Below, piece by piece: positions 41,650 to 55,693 of a stretch of DNA of 64,000 nucleotides (position 1 is the first letter of the stretch; each line of letters starts with the position of its first letter). The notes beneath the pieces are model-generated. The model saw only the letters and a list, made by a program, of their open reading frames with translations. It ran no database searches and was not told the DNA's origin. Location: NCBI GenBank assembly GCA_965153355.1, contig OZ231126.1, positions 55,304,001 to 55,368,000 of the forward strand, given 5' to 3'. The position numbers were made by a program, and so were the translations under genes. This DNA is from Flaccisagitta enflata. Taxonomy: Eukaryota; Chaetognatha; Sagittoidea; Aphragmophora.

Positions 41650-41756
41650 GAGACGAAGCGAACATTGAGGACTGCCCAGGCTGGTTTGACATGGACAATT
41701 CGGGATGGTGCGGTCCCGGAATAGCGCCGTTTTACGTCCAATGTGAAAAAAAATAA
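41650..41756 (+). CDS. EGF-SRCR gene: terminal SRCR exon with stop
   Basis: The acceptor CTTGCAAAG is followed in phase 1 by codons for GDEANIEDCPGW, a loop, GWCGPGIAPFYVQC and two Lys before TAA. This is the C-terminal third of an SRCR domain (GxExxLxxC ... W ... C ... VxC) and continues exactly from HVRCKG at the end of the 20.2-kb exon. The domain thus ends the protein two residues after its last cysteine. No membrane anchor follows, so the product ending here would be secreted or anchored elsewhere. The acceptor's pyrimidine tract is short. A family-1 element begins about 105 bp after the stop, probably in or just beyond the 3' UTR. Confidence 0.75.
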
Positions 41757-41860
41757 ACATGCGCCATTTCTCGAAAGAACGAGGCTACATCTTGTCAACG
41801 ATTCGATGAGGACAATGATTTTGGACTCAGATCAACTCTTCTTCATTATTTCTATCTTTT

Positions 41861-42038
41861 TTTAGTTGCGGACACGCAACTCTATAAGAGGCTTTGTCCG
41901 TCCGTCGGTCAGTTGGTCGGTCGGTTGGTTGGTCGGTCGGTTGGTTGGTCTGTCACGCTCGAGTTGAAAAGTGGGAAAACGCGCATTTCCGCTCCTGCCA
42001 ACCCGTCCGCAACTGATGGCCGTGTATCCGGCCTTGTT
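41861..42038 (+). mobile_element. Family-1 element, subfamily I, intact reference copy
   Basis: TTT then AGTTGCGGACACGCAACT (7-bp stem), CTATAAGAGGCTTTGTCC, GTCGGTC/GGTT minisatellite, ACGCTCGAGTTGAAAAGTGG, GCTCCTGCCAACCC, GTCCGCAACT, hairpin GGCCG-TGTATC-CGGCC, TTGTT. At 178 bp it is the clearest complete copy. A near-identical one is at 60,174. Confidence 0.92.
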
Positions 42039-42309
42039 TTCAGAGCAACTCAAATTTTTTTTTTCTTTATCTTTTTTTTTCAAAACTATTTCCTCGACCA
42101 TGGGATCGTGATGTTCGATTTTCAATTATTCACTTTGATGAAATTAAAGAATCAGATGAACGTCTTGTAAGTTTCTTTTTTTTTACGACCATAATGGAAT
42201 ATCATTCCAACGCAGACTTTAATTCTAGGCGTTGTATACTAGCCTAATTATTGACCATTTTTGGGTACCAAATTGGATGTCGAAGATAGCTGATACACCA
42301 CGTAATCTT

Positions 42310-42500
42310 AGGTGAGAATAAAACCCGGGGTATGCTCGTATATGCATAGGTTTGCTCGGTTATGCTTCGGTATTGCTCAAGTATTGCTGGAGTATTGCTG
42401 GAGTATTGCTCAAGTACTGTTTGGGTTTTGCTAAGGTATGCTTGGGTATGCTCGGGTATTGCCTGGGTAAAGTTCGGGTATTGCTCGGGGATTAATCTCA
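42310..42500 (+). repeat. Decamer tandem repeat element, second copy
   Basis: Degenerate GGTATTGCTC/GGTATGCTCG units bounded by GTGAGAATAAAACCCGGGG and CGGGGATTAATCTCAT. Same element as 16,781-17,065 in the opposite orientation. Confidence 0.65.
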
Positions 42501-42502
42501 TG

Positions 42503-43612
42503 TTTTTGAATGCAACAAAGCACCTCTATAACAGGCTGTGTACGTTGGTCAGTTGGTTGGTAACGACGATCCACACGTCGCACCTTATTGGCCTACTTGG
42601 CCTTGTTTTATTACAGATCATGTGGTGCAATAGCTTGTTATCCTCTGCCATGTTTGATTCGTAAAAATCCCCTCAAATTGGAAAGTTTGGCTTAATTTCA
42701 TGTCTTTCAAATAAGGGGAATCCAAATGAACAAGGCCGGATACACATAGAAAACTCAACTATCATTTTTGTGTGCAGAAGAGTATATTCATAGTACTCCC
42801 GCAGTTTTCAGGGATTGGCGCAAAATGAAAAGCCTCACAGGGGCAACCAAGCCTAGCAGGCTGCAGCTTACACTGAGCACTACAGACGTAGGTGGGGTCC
42901 AGCCCCGACAAATCAACCGTTCTTTGTTGTAAAGTATTCCGTATTATTCCATAGTCAAAAGACGGTGACCAAGTACAAGCTCACTATGATTTGCTGCTTT
43001 GTCATGCAAAAATCTGTCCAATGCTTCGTTTCAACCTTCCTTTACTGAATTCAGACTGAGTTACTTATTTTTCAAGTTTTCTTACTTTTTCTTCCATTTT
43101 CTTTTCTTTTTGGGCAGCGGCCCCAAAGGGCCGATGTCCTGTAGGACACAGGGGTGAATTTCCAGACGTCTGTATGTTTGTCTGTCCATATGGCCATTGA
43201 TCCATCCGTCTGTACATAAGTACTTCCCCCCAAAAGCTTCTCAGACCTCAAATTCCCATTGAATAGCATGGGAAATTGACAAAATACAAGCTTCCCATTG
43301 AATAACATAGAAAATTTTCAAGAAAGTGAAAAATAGCATAATTCTCATTGAATAACATAGAAAATAATGAAAATTGAAAAAAATATAAAATTCCCATTGA
43401 ATAATATAGTAAATTGACGAGAAATTGAAAAAATGCAAAATTCCTATTGAATAACATGGAAAGCTGCTACCAAGGCCTCAAATATGCCCTCTTAGGACGT
43501 CTGGAAATTCACCCCTGTGTCCTACAGGACATCAGCCCTTTAGGGCCGCTGTCCTGCTCTCACTCCAATTCTTCAGCTAATCACTCCAAGCAGGGCATCG
43601 GGTACCGCTAAA
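42503..43612. repeat. Second large inverted repeat, left arm
   Basis: Reverse complement of 45,080-46,184. Contains a subfamily-IV family-1 copy (42,510-42,612), a unique part (42,613-43,107) and a family-2 element (43,108-43,612) whose minisatellite units end in ATTCAATGGGAA-type motifs. Confidence 0.9.
42510..42612 (+). mobile_element. Family-1 element, subfamily IV
   Basis: TTTTTGAATGCAACAAAGCA, CCTCTATAACAGGCTGTGT, a short GGTCAGTTGG minisatellite, TCGCACCTTATT, hairpin GGCC-TACTT-GGCC, TTGTT. The 5' stem has drifted. Its mirror copy is at 46,075-46,180 in the right arm. Confidence 0.75.
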
Positions 43613-44098
43613 TTTTGGTCATATTTGCCCATTTTCAGCCTATTGGAGCCTCTAGGGGCCCCTTGGATAGGTCCCTGAGGGGCCCCCGACCTTTCCTTAT
43701 GCTGCTCCACACCAGAGGACAGTATCTTTACATAAATTTTCCTGCACATTAACATTTCAGAGGAAACAACTCCAAAACCCTCATTTTTTTGGCCATTTTC
43801 AGCTATTTTCGTCATTTTGGGGCCCTTTGAGGACCCCTGGAGGGCCCCACAGGGTCCCCTATCAGCTACTTCTCTTTGACTTATGTTCTACTACTTAATA
43901 TGTTTCAAACAAGACCAGCCCCAAGGATTTTTACCAATTTGTCAAGGAATAGCAGAGAAAACTAGATGAACAATCACAAATTCTGCATTGTTTTTGGTAG
44001 TGCCTCGCACCCCCAAAAGGTGGGTGCACTAAAAGTGCTCCTCGGTATAGGGAAATGGGAAATATAGCCCAAACTTTTTTTTATCTCAAAGTACACAT
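43613..44098. other. Inner region of the inverted repeat, no gene
   Basis: Contains GGGGCCCTTTGAGGACCCCT-like G/C-run palindromic motifs similar to those at 12,600-13,150. No coding signal. Confidence 0.45.
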
Positions 44099-44650
44099 AA
44101 CAAGTCATCCAAGGATTGCACATGGTCACCGGTACCCGATGCCCTGCTTGGAGTGATCACCTGAAGAGGTGGAGTGAGAGCAGGGCAGCGGCCCCAAAGG
44201 ACCGATGTCCTGTAGGACACAGGGGTGAATTTCCTTACGTCCTGAGAAGGCCTATTTCAGGCCTTAAAGGCAATTTTCCATGATATTCAATGGGAGCGAT
44301 GTATTTTCTACAATTTATTGTCAATTTTCCATGTTTCCAATTGCTATTTTGCATTTTTTTTTTTTTTTTTTTTGTTAATTTTCCATGTTATTCGATGGAA
44401 AATGTGCATTTTTCTATTGTTTTTAAATTTTCCATGTTATTCAATGGGAAGTTTGCAAGTTGTCATTTTCCCATGTTATTCAATGGGAAGTTTGCATTTT
44501 GTCATTTTCCCATGTTATTCAATGGAAATTTGAGAATTGAGAAGGTTAGGGGGGGACGTATGGACGGACATACGTACGTACGGACGGACGTAAGGAAATT
44601 CACCCCTGTGTCCTACAGGACATCGGCCCTTTGGGGCCGCTGCCCAAAAA
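44099..44650 (-). mobile_element. Family-2 element
   Basis: Minus strand: T-run, GGGCAGCGGCCCCAAAGGGC, TGTCCTGTAGGACA hairpin, CACAGGGGTGAATTTCC, GTCC minisatellite, AATGGGAA/CCATGTTATTC units of about 45 bp, inverted end, tail with GATGCCCTGCTTGG and AGCAGGGC, hairpin ATCC-TT-GGAT, GACTTGTT. The end hairpin differs from other copies but stays paired. Confidence 0.8.
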
Positions 44651-44699
44651 GTAAACTTTTCACCCATGCAAATTTTTCTATGACCAAAAAAAAAATTTT

Positions 44700-45048
44700 C
44701 ACCCCCATCTACTGGAGAGCTGATTTGAGAGCTGATTTGAGGCCTGGAGGGCTGATTTGAGGCCTGGAGGGCTGATTTGAGGCCTGGAATGCTGATTCTA
44801 GGGCTGGAGAGCAGATTTGAGGCCTGGAGAGCTGATTTGAGAGCTGATTTGAGGTCTGAAGGGCTGATTTGAGGCCTGCAGGGCTGATTTGAGGGCCTAA
44901 ATCAGGCCTGAGAGTGAGGATTTTAGGCCTCGATGGCCAATGGGGGGGACGGACGGAAGGACGGAAGGACGGACGGACGGACGGACGTCTGGAAATTACC
45001 CCCTGTGTCCTACAGGACATCGGTCCTCTGGGGCCGCTGCCCAAAAAA
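44700..45048. mobile_element. Family-2 element, partial, GAGCTGATTTGAGGCCTG array
   Basis: Tandem units GGCTGATTTGAGGCCTGGA (44,715-44,900), a GGAC minisatellite (44,950-44,990), then CCCTGTGTCCTACAGGACAT and GGGGCCGCTGCCC. One end is missing. Confidence 0.7.
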
Positions 45049-45582
45049 CCAAGTCATCCAAGGATCGCACATGGTCAGCGGTACCCGATGCCCTGCTTGG
45101 AGTGATTAGCTGAAGAATTGGAGTGAGAGCAGGGCAGCGGCCCTAAAGGGCTGATGTCCTGTAGGACACAGGGGTGAATTTCCAGACGTCCTGAGAGGGC
45201 ATATTTGAGGCCTTGGTAGCAGCTTTCCATGTTATTCAATAGGAATTTTGCATTTTTTCAATTTCTCGTCAATTTACTATGTTATTCAATGGGAATTTTA
45301 TATTTTTCTCAATTTTCATTATTTTCTATGTTATACAATGAGAATTATGCTATTTTTCACTTTCTTGAAAATTTTCTATGTTATTCAATGGGGAGCTTGT
45401 ATTTTGTCAATTGCCCATGCTATTCAATGGGAATTTGAGGTCTGAGAAGCTTTTGGGGGGACGTACTTACGTACGGACGGATGGATCAATGGCCATATGG
45501 ACAGACAAACATACAGACGTCTGGAAATTCACCCCTGTGTCCTACAGGACATCGGCCCTTTGGGGCCGCTGCCCAAAAAGGA
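45049..45582 (-). mobile_element. Family-2 element (in right arm)
   Basis: Mirror of 43,108-43,612, but keeping the full 3' tail on the minus strand: GGTACCGCTGACCATG, hairpin ATCC-TT-GGAT and a GACTTGGTT end. The left-arm copy diverges after GGGTACCGCT, which sets the inverted-repeat border. Confidence 0.8.
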
Positions 45583-46184
45583 AAGAAAATGGAAGAAAAA
45601 GTAAGAAAACTTGTAAAGTAAGTAACTCAGTCTGAATTCAGTAAAGGAAGGTTGAAACGAAGCATTGGACAGATTTTTGCATGACAAAGCAGCAAATCAT
45701 AGTGAACTTGTACTTGGTCACCGTCTTTTGACTATGGAATAATACGGAATACTTTACAACAAAGAACGGTTGATTTGTCGGGGCTGGACCCTACCTACGT
45801 CTGTAGTGCTCAGTGGAAGCTGCAGCCTGCTAGGCTTGGTTGCCCCTGTGAGGCTTTTCATTTTGCGCCAATCCCTGAAAACTGCGGGAGTACTATGAAT
45901 ATACTCTTCTGCACACAAAAATGATAGTTGAGTTTTCTATGTGTATCCGGCCTTGTTTATTTGGATTCCCCTTATTTGAAAGGCATGAAATTAAGCCAAA
46001 CTTTTCAATTTGAGGGGATTTTTACGAATCAAACATGGCAGAGGATAACAAGCTATTGCACCACATGATCTGTAATAAAACAAGGCCAAGTAGGCCAATA
46101 AGGTGCGACGTGTGGATCGTCGTTACCAACTGACCAACGTACACAGCCAGTTATAGAGGTGCTTTGTTGCATTCAAAAACATGC
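45080..46184. repeat. Second large inverted repeat, right arm
   Basis: Reverse complement of 42,503-43,612, ending at GCATTCAAAAACATG where both arms stop. Only sparse point differences are visible. Confidence 0.9.
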
Positions 46185-46436
46185 AAGGGGGGGGGGGGGA
46201 CGGATGGAAGGATGGGCGTATGTCTCGAAATTCCCCCCTGTGTAGGGCTTGAATAAGGTGATCCCGTAGATCTCAACACTTCAGATTTTGCTCTGAAATC
46301 AAATTCAACTGCGCGTGAGATAAAATCACTATGGCCGAACGCTAGCTTCTACAATCCCGGCAGCAGCACCGGTGGATAGAGCGTGAAGTTCTGCTTTGGA
46401 TCGCGTCCAAAAATCGAGAGATCAAATCAACCCCGA

Positions 46437-46587
46437 TTTTTAGTCGCGGACACGCGACTCTACACCTTGGTCTGTTGGTCGGTCCGTCGGTCCGTCGGTC
46501 CGTCACATTTTTGAATTCCAAGCGGTTTTTGCATTACAGCTCCTGCCCAACCGTCCGCGACTGGATTGCCGTGTATCCGGCCTTGTT
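46437..46587 (+). mobile_element. Family-1 element, subfamily I, intact
   Basis: TTTT, AGTCGCGGACACGCGACT (perfect stem), CTACACCTTGG, GGTCCGTC minisatellite, AGCGGTTTTTGCATTACAGC, GTCCGCGACT, GCCGTGTATCCGGC, CTTGTT. All three stem-related sequences read CGCGACT here, against CGCAACT at 41,861. Confidence 0.9.
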
Positions 46588-46788
46588 AATATTGAATCAA
46601 TTGATACGATGTTTCATACGATTTTCTGTTCAAGCGCTCAGAGTTAAACACCGGGGACATAAAGGTCAACTTGAGCACAAATAATTATATTCTTTTTTAA
46701 TCTACAGTATTTCATATGTATTATGGTCAATCTTTTTTTCATCATTGTCACTCATTAAGTTTGGAAGATATTTCACTTTTCTTTCTAG

Positions 46789-46824
46789 ATCTACTTCCTT
46801 ACACGGATGAAGATGTATATAAAG
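46789..46824 (+). CDS. Possible 36-nt phase-1 micro-exon
   Basis: A good acceptor (TTTCACTTTTCTTTCTAG) is followed by 12 codons for (D)LLPYTDEDVYK and GTGATT. Phase 1-1 like the EGF exons. It could be coincidence. It lies downstream of the SRCR stop, so it would need alternative splicing or another gene. Confidence 0.2.
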
Positions 46825-47164
46825 GTGATTTTTATGGTGCGATTTTTCATGTCATTGTAGCTGTCTTACCATGCTGTGGAGAGTGATGCACATGCATTAC
46901 CTTTCACATAAACTTTTTTTTATGCGGCGTCAAATCGCGTCTCACTGACTGCAACATGCAGTCACACCCACTTTAGGTGTAGTTATGGAATGTCTTCGTA
47001 TCATCTCATCTGTCCATCCATTTACTTGTTGGTTTTAGCCAGTCTGTCTCTCTTTCTCAATGCGTAATGATACATAGGAAAGTTAACTGAAAATGTCGGT
47101 GGAGATGAGTTTTAAAAAGAAGTCGTAGAATAAGTGTTACCTTTTTTTCACACTTTTTCAAAGA

Positions 47165-47413
47165 AACAAGGTCATTAGACCTAAGTCGCGTGTGTTGGCA
47201 CTTTCAAAAAAGTCAGCAGACAGACAGACAAACAATATTTTTCAAAAAGACATTTAAAATGGCTATTTACTCCTCAAAGTTTCTTTTCTACCATTCAGAC
47301 ATAAAAAGCGCTTTAAAAAGCCTTTAAAACAATTTTGTGACCGACTGACCGACCAACCGACGGACCCACCGACCAAAAAGTGGCTTATAGAATCGCGTAG
47401 CACGCGACTAAAA
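47165..47413 (-). mobile_element. Family-1 element, subfamily V
   Basis: Minus strand: TTTT, AGTCGCGTGCTACGCGATT, CTATAAGCCAC, GGTC minisatellite, CACACGCGACTT, hairpin AGGTC-TAAT-GACCT, TGTT. The 3' stem again differs in sequence but pairs perfectly. Confidence 0.8.
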
Positions 47414-47528
47414 CGTTTGTGAAACATCGAAACGAGTAATGCTGAAGACTGATGACTTCCAGTTTTATTTAGCGTCCTCACTTTGGTCAAATAGCTAAAA
47501 ATCTTTTTCGAGCTTTTTTACCCCCGCT

Positions 47529-47695
47529 GATATTGCCCCCTACCCTGTGTTCTACAGGACATCAGCCCTTTGGGGCCGCTGCCCAAAAAGCTGAGCGTGA
47601 CAGATGTACCGAGTCGGTAGTACCGACCGACCGACCGACCGACCGACCGACCAACCGACATAGCAGGTTATAGAGTCACGTGCAGTAGTGCTGCG
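47529..47695. mobile_element. Family-2 end and family-1 remnant
   Basis: CCCTGTGTTCTACAGGACAT and GGGGCCGCTGCCCAAAAAG (family-2 5' end, minus), then a CCGA/GACC minisatellite and ATAGCAGGTTATAGAGTCAC (family-1 5' part, minus). Confidence 0.6.
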
Positions 47696-47903
47696 TTTAT
47701 TAAAACATATGTATAATCGTGTCCGTGACTGTAGGGGTTCGGAAAATTATTGAGATATTACTTAAGAGATATCTAGAGTTTTACTTAAGCTATAGTCGGG
47801 GATGCTGTTTCACCGGCCATTCAAACACAATCATCGATGTAATGCTCGGCCTGAGTCACAAAATCTACAAAATCTACAACATTGATAACAGCGACATCGA
47901 TAT

Positions 47904-50456
<2,553 letters not shown>

Positions 50457-50458
50457 GC

Positions 50459-50503
<45 letters not shown>

Positions 50504-50504
<1 letters not shown>

Positions 50505-50623
50505 TGACGAACGTATTGGCATACCTGTTGCCTTTTCTATTCTGCTTTTCCGCGTCAATGATATTTTTCCTCAACTATGTTTCAACAAATGTCACATATC
50601 GAATGGTCTTCTCCGCTTTCAAG
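50504..50623 (+). CDS. TMEM86: TMEM86/YhhN-type lysoplasmalogenase, exon 1
   Basis: 40 codons, MTNVLAYLLPFLFCFSASMI ... VFSAFK, ending phase 0 at AAG before GTAACA. It supplies the first hydrophobic segment and the short linker to the next helix, as at the start of TMEM86A/B. TMEM86 proteins are multi-pass ER-membrane enzymes that cleave the vinyl-ether bond of lysoplasmalogens. The start is the first ATG after the (AAC)n tract, and the join to exon 2 (FSAFK-ILPIVC) matches the family's pattern of a K followed by LPI. Together the exons give about 216 residues, near the usual 220-240. Confidence 0.85.
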
Positions 50624-50956
50624 GTAACAAATAGTCACAAAAGTGCTTAATGTTATAATTCAAGATTTAATGCTCGGGTTAGATTTGGAGGTTGGGAATT
50701 TGATCTATCATCTTGGATTAAGGAAAAATTATCCCTTTTTTTATTCAAACGAAATCGGACCCTTGGGGGCCACTGCCCATGACGAGGTTAACTTCTAAAC
50801 AAGCTGAGGATGGAGTTATATACGGATGCTGGGGCTGGGACTGAGTATGATGCACGAACTTACCGACTAACACATCGATACAACTTGTCCCAGCCCCAGC
50901 ATCCGTATACGAACAAGTTTTTTTTGAGATTGAACATCAGTACCGATTGATCCTTT

Positions 50957-51070
50957 TTAGATGCGTCATGGCATCTCTATTTAAAAGGGTCTGTCCGTCC
51001 GCCCGTGTGTCTTCTACGCCTGTGCTAAAATTACGCAAATGACGCATTGAGTTGCCTGGATGGGCTTGTT
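50957..51070 (+). mobile_element. Family-1 element, subfamily III
   Basis: TTTT, hairpin AGATGC-GTCATG-GCATCT, TATTTAAAAGGGTCTGTCC, short GTCC run, ATGACGCATT (complement of the 5' stem), GCCTGGATGGGC, TTGTT. At 114 bp it is the shortest complete copy. It lies in TMEM86 intron 1. Confidence 0.85.
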
Positions 51071-51172
51071 GTAATTGCATGTACGCGTTTGCTCGAAAAC
51101 ATACGAAACTTTTCAGTCGAAAGTGTCCTCGAAACTCTTCATCAAGGTTCGAATCTTACGAGAGCATTTGAG

Positions 51173-51735
51173 ATGTAGATGTCGTCTAGACTTGGAAATA
51201 CGGGGGAATTCATAACAGGAGGACAAATAATCACTGCATCTGATATTCGACTATAACACACAAGATGCTTTGCTGCTTCCATGCGCGCGGCACATAAACA
51301 CATCACGCATTCACGCCAGCGATCAATACTGGCAATTGCTTAACATTATCAAAATGTACTTCGCTATAATCTCATATAATATACTCAGAATAATATTTTG
51401 TCTTGTATTTTTATGGCAATGTCACATAAAACATGCCTTCTCAAGAATGGCTAAACGAAACAATATTCTAAAAGCAATATATTTTTGGTGAAAAGGCCTC
51501 AGAATACGTTTATTTTAAATAACGCTCCCTCAAAAATTTCTCAAAATATCGATACTTTAATGTTAAAAACATAGAATGCTGTCACGGCAACTGAACACCA
51601 TTTAATAAAATCATCCTTTTTATTACTTATATGCTAATATCGCCTACGTTATTTGAGTGCACCGAACATCACTTAAGTATATTTATCTTCCTATGAATTC
51701 CCCCGTATTTTCAAGTCTAGACGACAACTACTGTA
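51173..51735. mobile_element. TIR element, short relative of the 11.5-13.98-kb element
   Basis: Ends TGTAGATGTCGTCTAGAC, GGAAATACGGGGGAATTCAT and their complement at 51,700-51,735. It shares GCTCCCTCAAAAATTTCTC with the long element. Non-coding. Confidence 0.7.
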
Positions 51736-52068
51736 CATATCAAGATAAGTCGAGAACGACTGTGTCGTTATTTGCTCAGTGCATCGAATCTCACCAACAT
51801 TGATAAAATCGCACTTTTTGTGTAACGATAAGATGGAAGCTTTGCAAAGATTGAGAAGGGAAGAGTAGGTATAGTGTTCAATATAATAATAGCTAAAAAT
51901 GAACGTAGCTCAATTATGTAATTGATACAGCAGATCAAAACATTCTCAGTTCAGTTAAAAAACTTAAGAATATTTCTTTTTTAGTTATTGATGTTGAAGA
52001 CACCATTTATTGTTGAATGAAAAGCATTTGCTAATGCTATACTATTTGTTAACTGATGATATTTTCTT

Positions 52069-52331
52069 TTAGCCGCCGACTGCCAAGTCTATAAGAGGCT
52101 TTGTCCGTCCATTCTCAGCTCCGTCCGTCAGGCCGTCCGTGTGTGAGTGTGTGTAAGTGTGTGTGTATGTGTGTAAGTGTGTGTGTTTGTGTGAGTGTTT
52201 GTGTGAGTGTGTTTGTGTGAGTGTGTTTGTGTGAGTGTGTTTGTGTCAGTGTGTTTGTGTGAGTGTGTTTGTTTGAGTGTGTTTGTGTGAGTGAATTTGT
52301 GTGAGTGAGTTTGTGTGAGTGTGTTTGTGTT

Positions 52332-52392
<61 letters not shown>

Positions 52393-52425
52393 TTATGTTT
52401 GTGCGTGTGTGTGTGTGTGTGTGTT
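52069..52425 (+). repeat. Family-1 5' end running into GTGTTT/(GT)n
   Basis: AAGTCTATAAGAGGCTTTGTCC and a GTCC run (52,093-52,138), then GTGTGAGT/GTGTTTGT repeats grading into (GT)n. No 3' end found. Confidence 0.7.
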
Positions 52426-52959
52426 AGGGGTGGTCCTGAATTGGGCCAAATTTCATATATTGATATACTTGAGCCCTTTTGCACAAATGTCCAATAAAAG
52501 AAGGATTTCTCACAAGCTGGGGTGTGAAATCAAACAAGGGGCCTTGTCGGCAAAACTATGGGGTTGCTATGGGGACTTTATTATTGCCATAGGAAGCCTA
52601 TGGTTTGGCTGCCATGGTTTAATCTTCAAATTCGGACCAAAATCGAAAACGTTTTTGGATTTTTTTTTGAGTTCCGGGTTAGGAATAAATGTTTCCTTTT
52701 CGCTTGCTGCCTGATTTGAGAAAGTTGGGTCAGGTTCAGGTCATTACTTGAAGCTAAAGGAAATTGGTACAGTGGCAAAGAGGGCACTTTTACACCTTCT
52801 GGAAAAAAAATAGGCAACTGTGGGACCAATACTTTAGGCGCTATGAATTTTTTTTTATCTTTTATTTCTCTCACATTATGTAATATTTTTCTGAAGATCT
52901 ATATTTGCATTAATCTCACTCTTTGGCCCCAAGTAACAACAAAATGAGTTCAGCAGAGG

Positions 52960-53695
<736 letters not shown>

Positions 53696-53819
53696 GCGTT
53701 GTAATTTTTCATACAATGTCGCTATGAAGCCGCTGAACACAAATTATTAACAAGGAAAAAAGTGAGAGGGGGACAGAGAGAGGGAGAGCGACAGAGACAG
53801 CGAAACAGACACAAACAAC

Positions 53820-53841
53820 ACACACATGCACACACGCACAT

Positions 53842-53882
<41 letters not shown>
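53820..53882. repeat. (AC)n microsatellite
   Basis: ACACGCAC grading into pure AC. Confidence 0.9.
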
Positions 53883-53885
<3 letters not shown>

Positions 53886-54046
53886 CAGCCCTTACGATTT
53901 TTTTCCGGTCGGCGAGAGCTGCCTTACTGGTATTCAAATCTGACTTCTACTTCTGTGGGAAAACCTTCTTTTTGGTGACATTTAAAAAAAAACTTGAGTA
54001 TATCATTTTTTTTGGAAATTTGACTCTTATTTCGTGACTCCCAACT

Positions 54047-54409
<363 letters not shown>

Positions 54410-54470
54410 TTACCGGGCCCTGCCCACCCGTCCGCGACGACCTTGTAGCGCAGTGTTACTTTTTTTTCAG

Positions 54471-54581
54471 ATTCTGCCGATTGTCTGTCTTTTGCTCTCC
54501 GTTTTAAAAATTCGATTTCAATCTACGCTGATCTTCGGTTTATGCACTTCAATAATCGGGGACATTTGTCTCGTTTACGAC
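54471..54581 (+). CDS. TMEM86: TMEM86-type lysoplasmalogenase, exon 2
   Basis: 37 codons, phase 0-0, between CTTTTTTTTCAG and GTAAGG. Encodes ILPIVCLLLSVL (membrane helix), a short basic loop, then LIFGLCTSIIGDICLVYD. The GD-xx-L motif in this helix is the first conserved acidic site of the TMEM86/YhhN family. Confidence 0.9.
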
Positions 54582-54769
54582 GTAAGGTTCAATTCCCTCT
54601 TCTACATTTTTGAAAAGTTAATTTTTTTATGGTTTTTCGTTGGTGGTTGTACTTGTGGTTATTTTGTTTTGTTCTTTTAAATATGTTTTTCCTTTCATTG
54701 TTGTCTTTGTTGGTCTGTGTGCGCCTTATCTACTTAACTCTTATCCTGCTTCTTATTTCTATGGCCCAG

Positions 54770-54814
54770 GAAAATTGGTTTCTCACTGGAGTGGTTGCTT
54801 TTGGATTTAGTCAA
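54770..54814 (+). CDS. TMEM86: TMEM86-type lysoplasmalogenase, exon 3
   Basis: 15 codons, phase 0-0, between TGGCCCAG and GTAAGT: ENWFLTGVVAFGFSQ. Matches the F-xx-G-xxx-F helix of the family. The position usually His (FxxxH) is Gln here. The acceptor lacks a long pyrimidine run but frame and homology support it. Confidence 0.82.
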
Positions 54815-54837
54815 GTAAGTTTATTCTCCTTCGTTTA

Positions 54838-55046
54838 AAGTCGCATGCTACTCATATCCGTCCGTCCGTCCGTCCGTCCGTCCATTCTTCCATCCATCTG
54901 TCTGTGCGAACGCCTGTACCCTTTTTACTTTTTTAGTTTTTCGCTGTCTTTGGCCCCACTGCACTACTACCAATATGCTAAAGTAACTCAGATACTGTCC
55001 CTGCCCACCTGCATGCGACTAGGGTACCCGTGTATCCGGTCTTGTT
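54838..55046 (+). mobile_element. Family-1 element in TMEM86 intron 3
   Basis: AGTCGCATGCTACTCAT, GTCC minisatellite, CACTACTACCAATATGC, CTGCATGCGACT (complement of the 5' AGTCGCATGC), GTGTATCCGGT, CTTGTT. The 5' right arm is lost, but the subterminal pair still co-varies. Confidence 0.8.
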
Positions 55047-55132
55047 CCCTTAATGACATGAACTTCACAGCTTTTACTACCAATTTTACTCATGTTTCGA
55101 AGTAAACTGTAAAACCTTCATTTCACATGCAG

Positions 55133-55240
55133 ATTTCGTATTCGATAACATTTGGATTCTCTGAAATCGAGCTTTGGATTTTATCACCAATTTTAGTGTC
55201 CGGAGTCTTATATTGGTTCGTCGTTACCGCCAAAGTCCGA
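55133..55240 (+). CDS. TMEM86: TMEM86-type lysoplasmalogenase, exon 4
   Basis: 36 codons, phase 0-0, between CATTTCACATGCAG and GTAAGG: a Ser/aromatic-rich helix end, a loop, then WILSPILVSGVLYWFVVTAK, a membrane segment. Confidence 0.88.
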
Positions 55241-55535
55241 GTAAGGCCTTTCTCAGGAATCTGTGATTAACGTTCTTATAGACCATTAAAACAACATTTT
55301 GAGATTATATGATGTCATGATTTGATACTACCAAAACTGAAACATCTCCTTCAATTTTCCATTTGAAATCCCTTTTCCCTTTTGATTTCTCTCCCCACTT
55401 CCAAACCCCTTGAGAAATCTTCACCTTTTACCTTCCCCCCCCCCCCGAACGGAAGTTAAACTTAATTTTATGCATCCCGTTTTCAATAATTTTGGGTTAG
55501 TGGGTGAATTTATTTCTTTTGTCATCCACTTTAAG

Positions 55536-55693
55536 TCGGGTGTGCTGCGCGGGTGTCTCTTGATTTACGTAACTGTGTTGGGGATGATGGTTTGGCGCGC
55601 TTTGGCTGCTTCCTGGAATGCGTCGTCGACTGCAGACGCGTGGCGGCATCATCTCATTGCTTTAGGCGCCATCTCTTTCGCAGTCTCGGATAA
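55536..55693 (+). CDS. TMEM86: TMEM86-type lysoplasmalogenase, exon 5
   Basis: 52 codons plus two bases, between CCACTTTAAG and GTAAGT. Encodes LRGCLLIYVTVLGMMVWRAL (helix with the family's M-x-W-R-A-L), a loop, then HHLIALGAISFAVSD, where GA-xx-F-xx-SD carries the second conserved acidic residue. It ends in phase 2, so the split Asn codon is completed identically by either terminal exon. Confidence 0.9.
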
